64,000 bases of DNA from Pyrinomonadaceae bacterium (GTDB taxonomy: Bacteria > Acidobacteriota > Blastocatellia > Pyrinomonadales > Pyrinomonadaceae), in contig JANWYH010000002.1 of NCBI GenBank assembly GCA_025054715.1, positions 62,001 to 126,000 of the forward strand, given 5' to 3'. Both the position numbers and the translations under genes were made by a program. Every line of letters starts with the position of its first letter. The first letter of the stretch is position 1. Of this stretch, positions 28,090 to 36,873 are shown one piece after another. The notes under the pieces were generated by a model. It was not told where the DNA came from, searched no databases, and saw nothing but the letters and a program-made list of their open reading frames with translations.

Positions 28090-28464
28090 TTATTTGCTTG
28101 CCGTTTTGGGCTGAGCAATTGAAGCCTCCGTAACTCTCTGAAAGCTGTCAAAGACTTTCTGCGCAAAGGCAAAAATTTGTTTCTGAACGGGAAGTTCAAA
28201 CTTAAAAGCTGATTCTATAATATTTTCACCATTTGATGCAAGCAGTTTTAACCAATCCTGCCTAATCTGCGAAGTCGCATCCCAATAGTTCTTTGCAACC
28301 TTCAAAGTTTCAACATTTGCATTATAACCAGCGTTGTAGATTCCTTGAACACAATTTTCTACTACCTCTGCCATCTGAATAGCAGTCTTAAAAGTTGTTG
28401 TTGTGGCTTTCTGTGCTAATTCAACCGTCGTACTTAAAGTTTCATTTACATTCTTCTTCGTCAT
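28090..28464 (-). CDS. Phasin family protein
   Basis: 124 residues, all helical, Ala/Thr/Lys-rich, without Cys apart from one residue; the layout (KTAIQMAEVVENCVQGIYNAG, NYWDATSQIRQDWLKLL, IFAFAQKVFDSFQRVTEAS) fits phasin-type PHA granule proteins. It has a clear AAGGAGAG ribosome site and a strong promoter (28517-28545), consistent with abundant expression. It is divergent from phaR, whose product in other bacteria represses phasin genes when no granule is present. No PHA synthase gene lies in this window. Confidence 0.75.
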   Translation of the reverse strand: MTKKNVNETLSTTVELAQKATTTTFKTAIQMAEVVENCVQGIYNAGYNANVETLKVAKNYWDATSQIRQDWLKLLASNGENIIESAFKFELPVQKQIFAFAQKVFDSFQRVTEASIAQPKTASK

Positions 28465-28516
28465 ATCAAATCTCTCCTTTTAGTTCTTCAGCCTGTTAAA
28501 CTGACTGACATTTTGA

Positions 28517-28545
28517 ATCTTAGCAGGTAGAAACTAGTTTGTCAA
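28517..28545 (-). promoter_or_regulatory. Predicted strong promoter of the phasin gene
   Basis: Minus strand TTGACA (28545-28540, perfect -35), 17-nt spacer, TAAGAT (28522-28517). Leader of about 45 nt with AAGGAGAG. The 28546-28706 intergenic stretch holds an AT-rich near-palindrome TTTTTGC-ATTT-GCGAAAAA (about 28552-28571) that could be an operator for PhaR; this is a guess. Confidence 0.65.
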
Positions 28546-28690
28546 GAAAAATTTTTGCATTTGCGAAAAAATTTTTTCATAAGTTTATCAACTTTCGATT
28601 TTTCAGCACTTTATATAATTATGCACAAGCGTAATTAAAATTTCGCTCGCTTTTTGATTTGTTTTTCTTCAACTATGTAGCTTTTTTATA

Positions 28691-28699
28691 TGATAAAAT
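28691..28699 (+). promoter_or_regulatory. Extended -10 box 7 nt before the phaR start codon
   Basis: TGATAAAAT at 28691-28699 is an extended -10 element ending exactly 7 nt before the ATG at 28707, giving a leaderless transcript. No good -35 is visible. Confidence 0.5.
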
Positions 28700-28706
28700 T
28701 CCAAAT

Positions 28707-29213
28707 ATGCCTAGGAAAAAAATGCAAACCGAAGACGATTCAAAACAACTGGTAATAAAAAGATACGGCAATCGCCGCCTTTACAACACAAAAACAAAAA
28801 GCTACGTCACCTATGAGGATCTTATAGAGCTAATACGCGAAGGAAAAGATATAAAAGTAATAGATTCTACTACTTCCGAAGACGTAACTAAAACCATTTT
28901 AATTCAGCTTATCTTAGAAGAAGAAAGAAAAAAAAAGTCCATTCTTCCAACAGAATTTCTTCTACAACTTTTGCGTTCACGAGAAGAGGCAGTGCAAGAC
29001 TTTTTCAAAAATCATCTTTCAGCAAGTTTCGAAGCCTATCTGAAAACCAAACAGGAATTTGATAAGAGATTTCGTGCCATGTTAGAGATGGCAGCTTCAG
29101 TGCCTCAACTTTGGGAGAAGATTATTCCAGGAGCGGAGGTTTTTCGAGAGTTTTTGACAGGAGAGAAAAGCCCTGAATCAAACGTAAACAAGCCGAAAAA
29201 ATCCAGGAAGTAG
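28707..29213 (+). CDS. phaR: PHA synthesis repressor PhaR
   Basis: 168 residues. The N-terminal PHB/PHA accumulation-regulator DNA-binding domain is plain: [24 protein letters not shown] then [20 protein letters not shown], residues about 13-70. The C-terminal half is helical. PhaR binds phasin promoters and PHA granules, releasing the phasin gene when granules form. I use the ATG at 28707; an ATG further upstream would add a Phe-rich stretch that overlaps the -10 element. It is divergent from the phasin gene and ends 1 nt from the convergent MFS gene. Confidence 0.92.
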   Translation: MPRKKMQTEDDSKQLVIKRYGNRRLYNTKTKSYVTYEDLIELIREGKDIKVIDSTTSEDVTKTILIQLILEEERKKKSILPTEFLLQLLRSREEAVQDFFKNHLSASFEAYLKTKQEFDKRFRAMLEMAASVPQLWEKIIPGAEVFREFLTGEKSPESNVNKPKKSRK

Positions 29214-29214
29214 T

Positions 29215-30447
29215 TTAAGTATTTTTTCGCATAAGCGAATAATAGATAGACACAAAAAAAGCTAAAAGCATTATGAAACCAGCTGTCCAAAATGTTCGTT
29301 TTAGCGTAAAATCATCTACTTCGTCAAAAGCGTTATTAAGAAGAATCCCACAAAGAAAAGGTCCAACAACTCTTGCTAGGCTAGCCGCTGACTGCATCAA
29401 CCCAAGAGCTCTGCCCTGTTCATTCTCTCCTACCAACTTAGAAGCTAATGAATTCAATGAAGGAGAAGAAATAGAATTTCCGAAAGAAAAAACTGCAGTT
29501 CCTAGAAGTAAACTTATCAAACCGCCAGAATCTTTCGATACCAAAGGAACAGAAAACAAGCTCAAAGACAAAATTAAAGAGCCAGCTATGATGAGCTTTT
29601 CTTCTCCATAAAGTTTTACGAGCCGGTCAAGAAGAAAGCCTTGAGTTACCACAGCGATAAGACCTATGTAACCTAACAAATAGCCTGTTTGAGAAGCGTC
29701 GTAGCCGAAGTTAGTCATTGTGTAATAAGCAAAAGCCGTGGTCATCATCGAAAAGGCAGTTACAAGAAGAAAGTATTCAATCGTTAAAACTGAAAATCTG
29801 CTGTCTCGAAGAGCTCTCAAAATTTCCTTAAAACGGCTTTCCCTGTTACGGACTAGGCCATTACTTTTTAAAGATTCGGGAAGTATGAAAAAGATCAGGA
29901 CAACATTTATAAAACTCAGCAACGAAGCAAAAAGAAAAGGGATGTGATGACCGAATTTACTTAAAACCCCTGCTATTGCAGGACCTAAAATAAACCCGAG
30001 CCCAAAAGCCATGCCGAAAAGCCCCATACCTTTTGCTCTATTTCGCTCCGTCGTAACGTCCGCAATGTATGCCTGTGCCGTAGATAAGTTCGCAGCTGTT
30101 ATACCTCCTAGAATGCGACTTACATATATCATCCACAAAGAATTCGCTAAACCAAGCATCAGATATCCAACACAAGAGCCGGCTATGCTTAATAAAAGTA
30201 CTGGACGTCGCCCGTATCTATCAGATATTCCGCCCAAAATAGGAGCAAAAATAAATTGCATAAAAGAATAAGAAGCCACAAGCAATCCTATGTCTAAGGG
30301 TGTAGCCTCAAATTCTTCGGCATAGAATGCCAAAAGAGGAATTACTATTCCAAACCCAATTAAATCAATCAAAACTGTAAGAAAAATGATTAAAAGAGGT
30401 CTGGAGAGAAAATTTTCATCTGTCTTTTCAAAAGGCTCGTTTCCCAT
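29215..30447 (-). CDS. MFS transporter, TetA-like drug efflux type
   Basis: 410 residues, 12 hydrophobic segments. The MFS signature between helices 2 and 3 reads GGISDRYGRRPVLL, and the helix-5 motif GPAIAGVL typical of drug:proton antiporters (DHA1 family) is present. TCR/Tet-class exporters look like this, but substrate cannot be deduced. GAAGG is a weak ribosome site. The gene is divergent from the M61 peptidase and convergent with phaR. Confidence 0.87.
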   Translation of the reverse strand: MGNEPFEKTDENFLSRPLLIIFLTVLIDLIGFGIVIPLLAFYAEEFEATPLDIGLLVASYSFMQFIFAPILGGISDRYGRRPVLLLSIAGSCVGYLMLGLANSLWMIYVSRILGGITAANLSTAQAYIADVTTERNRAKGMGLFGMAFGLGFILGPAIAGVLSKFGHHIPFLFASLLSFINVVLIFFILPESLKSNGLVRNRESRFKEILRALRDSRFSVLTIEYFLLVTAFSMMTTAFAYYTMTNFGYDASQTGYLLGYIGLIAVVTQGFLLDRLVKLYGEEKLIIAGSLILSLSLFSVPLVSKDSGGLISLLLGTAVFSFGNSISSPSLNSLASKLVGENEQGRALGLMQSAASLARVVGPFLCGILLNNAFDEVDDFTLKRTFWTAGFIMLLAFFVSIYYSLMRKNT

Positions 30448-30450
30448 TTC

Positions 30451-30479
30451 TCGAAACCTTCAAGCTCATGTAGTAAGAT
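30451..30479 (+). promoter_or_regulatory. Possible promoter of the M61 peptidase gene
   Basis: TCGAAA (30451-30456), 17-nt spacer, TAAGAT (30474-30479); the -35 is only a partial match. Leader of about 35 nt containing GAGGAG before the ATG at 30520. Confidence 0.4.
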
Positions 30480-30519
30480 AGCAAAAAGAACATTAACACA
30501 TGAGGAGATTAATGAAGAA

Positions 30520-32343
30520 ATGAGAAGGCAATTCTTTTTACAGGCTTTGCTAGTTTTTGCGATTTTTGCTTTATTCTTAAACTCTAAGTCTCAACAAGAC
30601 AAAACAAGCAAACAACATACTTTGCCTGAAATCAGTTTTGTAGTTTCTATGTCTAAGCCTTGGACTCATCTTTTAGAAGTAGAAATGCATATAAAAAACG
30701 AAAAAATGCCCGAGAAGATAGAACTTGTAATGCCGGTATGGACTCCTGGAAGTTATATGATTCGAGAGTATTCTAGACATGTTCAAGACTTTGAAGCAAA
30801 AGGTAAACTCGATGGTAAGTCACTTCGATGGCAAAAGACAAGCAAAAACGTCTGGCAAATAGAAACAAAAGGTTCAAAAGAAATACTAGTAACTTATCGA
30901 GTGTATGCAAATGAGCTCACAGTCCGAACAAATGAGCTAAATCATGAACACGCCTTTTGGAACAACACGGCGTTATTATTTTATGTAAAGGGGTGGCTTA
31001 ATGCACCTTCCAAAGTAAAAGTTATTCCCTATGGAAACTGGAAAGTGGCAACTGCTTTACCCGAGATAGAACCAAATGTCTTCTATGCCGAAAATTTTGA
31101 TATTCTTTATGATTCCCCTTTCGAAGTTAGCGATTTCAAAGAGATTACTTTCAGCGTGAGAGGTATTCCTCATCGCTTTGTTGTCACGGGTGAAGGAAAT
31201 TACGATCTTGAACAAATAGCAAAAGACACCGCAAAAATAGTAGAAGAGCATGCCCGAATTTTTGGAGAATTACCTTACAAAAATTATCTCTTCATACTCA
31301 ACCTAAGAGGTAGAGGCGGACTTGAACATCTTAACTCCACAGCACTACAATGGGGCCGTTTTGATTTTAAGCCAAGAGAGCGGTATTTAGACTTTCTATC
31401 ACTCGTAGCTCATGAACACTTCCACGCATGGAACGTAAAACGCATTCGTCCCGACGCTTTAGGTCCATTTGATTACTCTAACGAAAACTACACGAAGCTA
31501 CTTTGGGTTGCCGAAGGCGCTACTTCCTATTACGAAGGCGTAGTTTTGTTAAGAGCTGGATTTATCACCCCAAAGGAATTTTTAGAAACAAAAGCTTCTC
31601 AAATACAAGCTCTGCAAACTAGACCTGGAAGATTTCAAACAAGTCTAGAAGAAGCTAGTTTCGATGCTTGGATAAAGTTTTATAGGCAGGATGAAAATTC
31701 CATAAACAATCAGATTTCATATTACGACAAAGGCGAAATAGTAAGCTTTCTTCTCGATCTCAAAATCCGTTCTTCTTCTGGCGGCAGAAAATCTCTAGAT
31801 GATGTCTTTCGCCACCTTTACAATGAATTTTACAAAAAACAAAGAAACTATACTCCTGAGGACTTTCAAAGAGCATGCGAGTTGATGGCTGGTAGTAGCT
31901 TAGAAGATTTTTTCGCAAGATACGTCCGCGCAAGAGAAGAAATCGACTATAACTCCATACTAAAAGATTTCGGACTTCAGCTCATTGAACCAAGCGGTAA
32001 AAGAGCATTTTTAGGCGGTAGTCTGTCACAGCAGGGTGACAGACTAATCATAAATAGCATTCCTGCAGACACTCCAGCATACAATCAAGGACTTAACGCA
32101 GGCGATCAAATAGTTGCAATAGATGGCTACAGAGCTTCTAACAGTTTTTTACAAAACTATCTGAACGAAAAAAATCCTGGTGACAAAGTCAAAATAACCG
32201 TTTTTCGCTTCGACAAACTAATGGAATTTGAAATAATTCTCGGCTCGCAATTTACATCGGGCTACGGGATAAAAACAGTCGAAAACCCAAATGAGCAACA
32301 GCAAATTCTCTATCGAAGTTACTTCGGAGTAGAATTGAAGTGA
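30520..32343 (+). CDS. M61 family glycyl aminopeptidase with PDZ domain, exported
   Basis: 607 residues. Signal peptide at 1-24, then the M61 N-terminal beta domain (MPVWTPGSYMIREYSRHVQDFEA), the thermolysin-like catalytic domain with HEHFH at about 298-302 and the Glu ligand in LWVAEGATSYY, and a C-terminal PDZ domain (GLNAGDQIVAIDG near 530). These enzymes cut N-terminal Gly or Ala from peptides in the periplasm. A GAGGAG ribosome site precedes the ATG. The stop overlaps the next start (TGATG). Confidence 0.93.
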   Translation: MRRQFFLQALLVFAIFALFLNSKSQQDKTSKQHTLPEISFVVSMSKPWTHLLEVEMHIKNEKMPEKIELVMPVWTPGSYMIREYSRHVQDFEAKGKLDGKSLRWQKTSKNVWQIETKGSKEILVTYRVYANELTVRTNELNHEHAFWNNTALLFYVKGWLNAPSKVKVIPYGNWKVATALPEIEPNVFYAENFDILYDSPFEVSDFKEITFSVRGIPHRFVVTGEGNYDLEQIAKDTAKIVEEHARIFGELPYKNYLFILNLRGRGGLEHLNSTALQWGRFDFKPRERYLDFLSLVAHEHFHAWNVKRIRPDALGPFDYSNENYTKLLWVAEGATSYYEGVVLLRAGFITPKEFLETKASQIQALQTRPGRFQTSLEEASFDAWIKFYRQDENSINNQISYYDKGEIVSFLLDLKIRSSSGGRKSLDDVFRHLYNEFYKKQRNYTPEDFQRACELMAGSSLEDFFARYVRAREEIDYNSILKDFGLQLIEPSGKRAFLGGSLSQQGDRLIINSIPADTPAYNQGLNAGDQIVAIDGYRASNSFLQNYLNEKNPGDKVKITVFRFDKLMEFEIILGSQFTSGYGIKTVENPNEQQQILYRSYFGVELK

Positions 32344-33602
32344 TGCAGTCGTATCTGAAAGTTTTTTTATTAGTTTTGCTGTTAATCTCTTGTCAAAATC
32401 AAAAAGATAAACCTAAAGAAGAAAAAAGAATTGGACTTCTTGGAAACGTTCCTGCTACAAAACTTAGTTTCAGACTTGAAGCAGACGTTCCTGCCCCTTC
32501 TGTAGAAGCCGAAGGCTGGAAGCAGCGTGAAATTTCGGCTAAACTTAGTCAATCTGATGCTTTCTTTCCAGCAGTTAGAGAAGATTTTGAAAAAAACAGA
32601 ATGGAAGAAGTTTTGGACGGTACTTTCGTATCACCAGACGGTACTCGCATTCTTGCCCTATATCATCGCCCAGAGGATACAGAAAAACAATATCGCTTAG
32701 ACTTGTATTCAAAAGAAGGAAAACTTATAAAAAAAATCACTCCGGAAGGACTCGCCGTTATATACTTTCCTGATACAATTGCATGGTCGCCCGACTCAAA
32801 GTATTTCGCCTTCATAGCTTCAGCAAGATTAGTTGCGACGAAACCTCAAGAAACACTAGTTCCAACACCAGAACCAACACCCACAGAAGAAACTTCCCCA
32901 TTACAAACTCCAGCTCAACCAGAATCCACACCAGCTTTTAGAACCGAACAAATCTACATCTGTGACTCAAACGGCAGTGCCCTAAAACCTCTCACACAAA
33001 ACGAAGGCTTAATTCACTTCTATTTAGCATGGTCGCCAAACAGCGAGCTTCTTCTTGCAATGGCTTTGACCTGGCGAGAATGGGAACTTGAAAGACTACA
33101 AGCCCAAAGAAAAGGTGAGATTTTCATTCCTTCGGGACGTCCCAGAGTTATTGAAAAAAGTGGACGAATAAGATTGTTAGACGATCGCAAAACGCAAGTT
33201 TTACCAGTATGGTCTCCTGACTCCTCAAAAATCGCCGCTGCCTTTAACACTGAAATTTGTATTTATGACGCTTCTGGTGACCTGCCTACACAAGCCTCTA
33301 TACCGCTTAGAAACCAGCTTCTTATCGCTTCTCAAAAATACGAAGAAGAAATTAAAAAGCAAAATCAAGATGGCTCATCTGAAACCGAAAAAAACCAGGC
33401 AACACCAACTTCCGATATTGGTGTTACAACCTTACCAAAAGAAGAAGATTTAGTTTCTTTTAACCCGATAGTCCGCCTTCTCTGGCTTGAAGACCGAATA
33501 CTTTACTTTCAAACAGGCTATGTTAAAGAAATGTTAAATCCCTCCGAAAGCGTGAGAAGCTTTCTCCGATGGCATCGCATTATCCTCAGCCTTCAAGGTT
33601 AA
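32343..33602 (+). CDS. Lipoprotein with TolB/PD40-type beta-propeller repeats
   Basis: About 419 residues. The lipobox LISC puts the acylated Cys at residue 17 after a hydrophobic N-terminus, so it is an outer-membrane or periplasmic lipoprotein. At least four WD40-like PD40 motifs are seen (SPDGTRIL, WSPDSKYF, WSPNSELL, WSPDSSKI). A Pro/Thr/Glu-rich linker interrupts the propeller around residues 175-200 and an acidic loop around 345-370. The function is unknown; coupling to the M61 gene by an overlapping TGATG suggests they act together. Confidence 0.8.
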   Translation: MQSYLKVFLLVLLLISCQNQKDKPKEEKRIGLLGNVPATKLSFRLEADVPAPSVEAEGWKQREISAKLSQSDAFFPAVREDFEKNRMEEVLDGTFVSPDGTRILALYHRPEDTEKQYRLDLYSKEGKLIKKITPEGLAVIYFPDTIAWSPDSKYFAFIASARLVATKPQETLVPTPEPTPTEETSPLQTPAQPESTPAFRTEQIYICDSNGSALKPLTQNEGLIHFYLAWSPNSELLLAMALTWREWELERLQAQRKGEIFIPSGRPRVIEKSGRIRLLDDRKTQVLPVWSPDSSKIAAAFNTEICIYDASGDLPTQASIPLRNQLLIASQKYEEEIKKQNQDGSSETEKNQATPTSDIGVTTLPKEEDLVSFNPIVRLLWLEDRILYFQTGYVKEMLNPSESVRSFLRWHRIILSLQG

Positions 33603-33696
33603 ATTTTCATAGAGCTATATGGAAATTTAACGTTTTGTTTCATAACATTTGGAGAGTCGAAAAATTCGGTGTAAAATTTTAAAAGAGGTTTGAAAA

Positions 33697-34629
33697 ATGA
33701 AAGAGGATATACAGTTCCCCGACGAAGAAGAGCTACATTTAAGTCAAATGAGTCCCTCGATTCGATCTTTAGCCGAGGAAGTAAAACTAAGAAGTAGTAA
33801 AGCGAAACTTCAGCCAGAAAAAATAGTTCAGAAGCTGTCGCCATCAGAGTTTAATACGGCGATGGTTCATTTTTATCGCGGTGAAATTCAAAGGTCTAAT
33901 GTCTGGCGCACACGCCTTGATACTACAACTAACTGGGCAGTTATAACGACGGGAGCGACGCTTTCATTTGTTTTTAGTTCTCCAGATAATCCACATTTTG
34001 TAATACCGATAAATACGATTCTAGTTGCTATCTTTATGTTCATGGAAGCACGACGTTATCGTTATTACGAAGTCTGGGCAAATCGAGTTCGTGTTCTTGA
34101 AACAGGGTATTTTGCACCGATGTTATCCAATCAAGCTATCCCACCCGATAGAGAATGGGCTGAACATTTGTCGGCAGATTTACTCTCACCGCACTTCACA
34201 ATAAGTGAATGGGAAGCTATCGGAAGAAGGTTACGAAGAAATTACATCTGGATTTTCGTTTTGCTTGCCTTAAGCTGGATGCTAAAGGTTTATTTACATC
34301 CTTATCCAATCGCTTACAGCGACCCGCGCATTGACCCTGTAGAGGTTTTCTTAGAAAGAGCCGCAGTTGGAGTAGCCCCTGGATGGCTTGTTGTTTCAGT
34401 CGGCTTTGTTTTTAATCTTTTAATTTTCTTCGTTGCTTTTGTTACAATGAAACTTCACAATGCTTCTAGCGAGGTGTTACCGCTGGAAAAATTCGAGTGG
34501 CACCCTTTGAAACAAATGAAAGACTGGGCAGAGTCCAGCTTTCGCTATAAAACTATTAGACGAGCGAAAAAGGCTCGTCAAAGAATTCGTAGCATTCAAA
34601 GAGATACTGAAGAGTCGAATTCATCATAA
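33697..34629 (+). CDS. DUF2270 integral membrane protein
   Basis: 310 residues. The region 60-190 carries the DUF2270 pattern: HFYRGEIQRSNVWRTRLDTTTNWAV, then FMEARRYRYYEVWANRVRVLETGYFAPML. Four membrane segments occur at about 90-130 (two), 190-208 and 230-250, with a basic C-terminal tail. The biochemical function is not known. TAAAAT at 33672-33677 and AGAGGT near 33685 give a plausible promoter and ribosome site. Confidence 0.8.
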   Translation: MKEDIQFPDEEELHLSQMSPSIRSLAEEVKLRSSKAKLQPEKIVQKLSPSEFNTAMVHFYRGEIQRSNVWRTRLDTTTNWAVITTGATLSFVFSSPDNPHFVIPINTILVAIFMFMEARRYRYYEVWANRVRVLETGYFAPMLSNQAIPPDREWAEHLSADLLSPHFTISEWEAIGRRLRRNYIWIFVLLALSWMLKVYLHPYPIAYSDPRIDPVEVFLERAAVGVAPGWLVVSVGFVFNLLIFFVAFVTMKLHNASSEVLPLEKFEWHPLKQMKDWAESSFRYKTIRRAKKARQRIRSIQRDTEESNSS

Positions 34630-34646
34630 GGAAAGACATCGGTGTG

Positions 34647-35498
34647 ATGAGAAAATATTTTCCTTTCTTCTTTCTGTTTCTTCTTTCTTTTGTTTCAGCT
34701 CAAACCCCACAAGCAATCTTTGAAGATTTCTATCTTCAAAGCAAGTTGATGGGACGCCAAATGCCTTACAGAATCATTTATCCTAAAAACTACAAAGAAT
34801 CTAAAGAAAAGCGCTTTCCGACGATATACTTACTTCATGGTTTATCGGGAAACTACAAAAACTGGTCTGAAAAAACGGCTTTATTAAAATATGCGACCGA
34901 ATACGACTTTCTATTTGTTTTGGTCGAAGGCGAGAATGGTTGGTATTCGGACAGTCCTTCAAAGCCGAACAGTTTTTACGAAAGCTATGTGATTGAAGAG
35001 TTAATACCTGAGATTGATAGAAACTTCCGTACTATTGCAGATAGAAATCATAGAATCATTGCTGGTCTTTCGATGGGCGGATACGGCGCTATAAAATTTG
35101 GTCTGAAATACCCAGAGAAATTTGCCCTTGTAGGCTCTTTCAGCGGAGCTCTGAGCGCAACTTCAATAGATGAAAGACAGACTCTTGAATGGATTTCAAA
35201 GTCTCTACGAGAAGCATTTGGAGAGCAAAACAGCCAAGCAAGAAAAGCTAACGATATTTTTCTACTAATTCAACAGATGCATGAAAAGCAGCTCAGCTCA
35301 TTGCCCTTTATATACTTCGATTGTGGAACAGAAGACTTTCTATTCAAAAGCAATCAGGATTTTATGAAGCTCCTAACTGAGAAAAAAGTCAAGCACGAAT
35401 ATAGACAGCTTCCCGGAAATCACACATGGGATTATTGGAACGCTCAAATTCAAGAGTTTCTGCGTCTCGTTAAAAGGTTTCTAGAAAAGGTGAACTGA
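34647..35498 (+). CDS. Secreted esterase of the alpha/beta hydrolase fold (esterase D-like)
   Basis: About 283 residues with a signal peptide (hydrophobic 5-17, ending VSAQ). The oxyanion region TIYLLHGLSGNYKNW, nucleophile elbow GLSMGG and a C-terminal His in LPGNHTWDYW give the catalytic triad of the esterase D/tributyrin esterase group. Substrate is probably a short ester or a glycan ester; not determinable. Its stop overlaps the inositol monophosphatase start. Confidence 0.87.
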   Translation: MRKYFPFFFLFLLSFVSAQTPQAIFEDFYLQSKLMGRQMPYRIIYPKNYKESKEKRFPTIYLLHGLSGNYKNWSEKTALLKYATEYDFLFVLVEGENGWYSDSPSKPNSFYESYVIEELIPEIDRNFRTIADRNHRIIAGLSMGGYGAIKFGLKYPEKFALVGSFSGALSATSIDERQTLEWISKSLREAFGEQNSQARKANDIFLLIQQMHEKQLSSLPFIYFDCGTEDFLFKSNQDFMKLLTEKKVKHEYRQLPGNHTWDYWNAQIQEFLRLVKRFLEKVN

Positions 35499-36265
35499 TG
35501 CTAAATTTTGCTGTAGAAACTGCGGTTTTAGCTGGTAGAGCTTTGCTAGAGAGGTTTGGTCGAAAATTGAATGTATCTAAAAAAGGAGAAATCAATTTAG
35601 TAACCGAAGCTGACCTCGCCTCTGAAAGGCTAATTTTAGAGCGAATTAGAAGCCATTTTCCAAAGCATGCAATACTTGCCGAAGAGTCAGGCGAGGCTCT
35701 CCTCCCTGAGAATGATCAAAAGTGGAAGTGGATAGTTGATCCACTCGATGGAACTACAAATTTCGCACATGGTTATCCTTGCTTTGCCGTCACAATCGCC
35801 CTCGAACACAATGAAGAAGTTGTCCTAGGCGTTACGTTCGACCCCACAAGAAATGAACTTTTTGCTGCAGAAAAAGGCATGGGTGCCACGCTAAATGGCA
35901 AAAAAATTAGAGTTTCAGAAACTGAAGCGCTAAGTGATGCTTTGATAGTAACCGGTTTCCCATATGATTTTGCAAAACGAAAATCCGTCATCGAAAACCT
36001 TTTGAAATTACTTTTTCGCGCAAGAGGCGTTCGTCGTGATGGTTCTGCGGCTATTGATTTAGCTTACATCGCATGTGGTCGTTTCGATGGCTTCTGGGAA
36101 GAAGGTTTAAATCCTTGGGATGTTGCCGCAGGTTATTTGCTTGTCAAAGAAGCAGGAGGAATGGTTACACACTATGATGGCTCGCCTTTCAGCATCTACA
36201 AACCGACTATTCTAGCAAGTAACGGTTTGATTCATCAAGAAATGGTCGAAGCTCTCAAAAGTTAA
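35498..36265 (+). CDS. suhB: Inositol monophosphatase family protein
   Basis: 255 residues with the lithium-sensitive phosphatase motifs EESG near 60, DPLDGTTNFAHGYP near 82-95 and the C-terminal WDVAAG. Magnesium-dependent hydrolysis of inositol 1-phosphate is the usual activity, and it would complete inositol synthesis with the synthase at 9048. SuhB-like proteins also affect rRNA transcription in E. coli, which cannot be excluded. The ATG overlaps the esterase stop (TGATG). Confidence 0.9.
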   Translation: MLNFAVETAVLAGRALLERFGRKLNVSKKGEINLVTEADLASERLILERIRSHFPKHAILAEESGEALLPENDQKWKWIVDPLDGTTNFAHGYPCFAVTIALEHNEEVVLGVTFDPTRNELFAAEKGMGATLNGKKIRVSETEALSDALIVTGFPYDFAKRKSVIENLLKLLFRARGVRRDGSAAIDLAYIACGRFDGFWEEGLNPWDVAAGYLLVKEAGGMVTHYDGSPFSIYKPTILASNGLIHQEMVEALKS

Positions 36266-36309
36266 CTTGCTTTTTGCTTTTCAATCAGGTTAAACTTTCC
36301 AAAGTCAAA

Positions 36310-36870
36310 ATGAAAGCGGATAAAGCCTATCCTAAAACCGTCAAGATAGCTGAAAAAACAATAACTTTACGCCCCTTATTGGAAGAAGACGGAAAAGCCA
36401 TTTTAGATTTTGCACGGTCTTTACCGGAAGAAGATTTGCTCTTCTTATCTTTTGACATAACTGACGAAAATGTAGTTAAGCAATGGATCAAGTATGTTAA
36501 ATCAGGACTTTGGCATACGATCATTGCTGAAAATGACAACAAAATTGTAGGTCATGCCACACTGCTGAGAACCGAGCAAATATGGACAAGGCATCTAGGC
36601 GAGCTAATTATTCTGGTCGCACCGGAACTACGAGGCCATGGACTTGGAAGTAAACTTGCTTTTGAGATATTTAAAAAAGCAGAAGAGTTGAAACTAATGA
36701 AACTTGTGGCAAGAATGGCTGCAACACAAAAAAGCGCTATTGCCGTTTTTGAAAGGCTTGGATTTAGAGCAGAAGCTCTCTTAAGCGACTATGTTATTGA
36801 CAGAAAGGGTCAAACTCATGATCTGCTTGCAATGTCTTACGACGTTAGGGGCTTTACTCAAAATCTTTAG
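36310..36870 (+). CDS. GNAT family N-acetyltransferase
   Basis: About 186 residues with the acetyl-CoA loop motif A: VAPELRGHGLGSKLAFEIF, and an AIAVFERLGFRAEALL end. It transfers an acetyl group from acetyl-CoA to an amine; substrate unknown. I start at ATG 36310 because an earlier in-frame ATG at 36274 lacks a ribosome site and TTGCTT-18-TAAACT (36267-36296) ends 13 nt before 36310. It lies 3 nt before the WS/DGAT gene. Confidence 0.85.
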   Translation: MKADKAYPKTVKIAEKTITLRPLLEEDGKAILDFARSLPEEDLLFLSFDITDENVVKQWIKYVKSGLWHTIIAENDNKIVGHATLLRTEQIWTRHLGELIILVAPELRGHGLGSKLAFEIFKKAEELKLMKLVARMAATQKSAIAVFERLGFRAEALLSDYVIDRKGQTHDLLAMSYDVRGFTQNL

Positions 36871-36873
36871 GCA

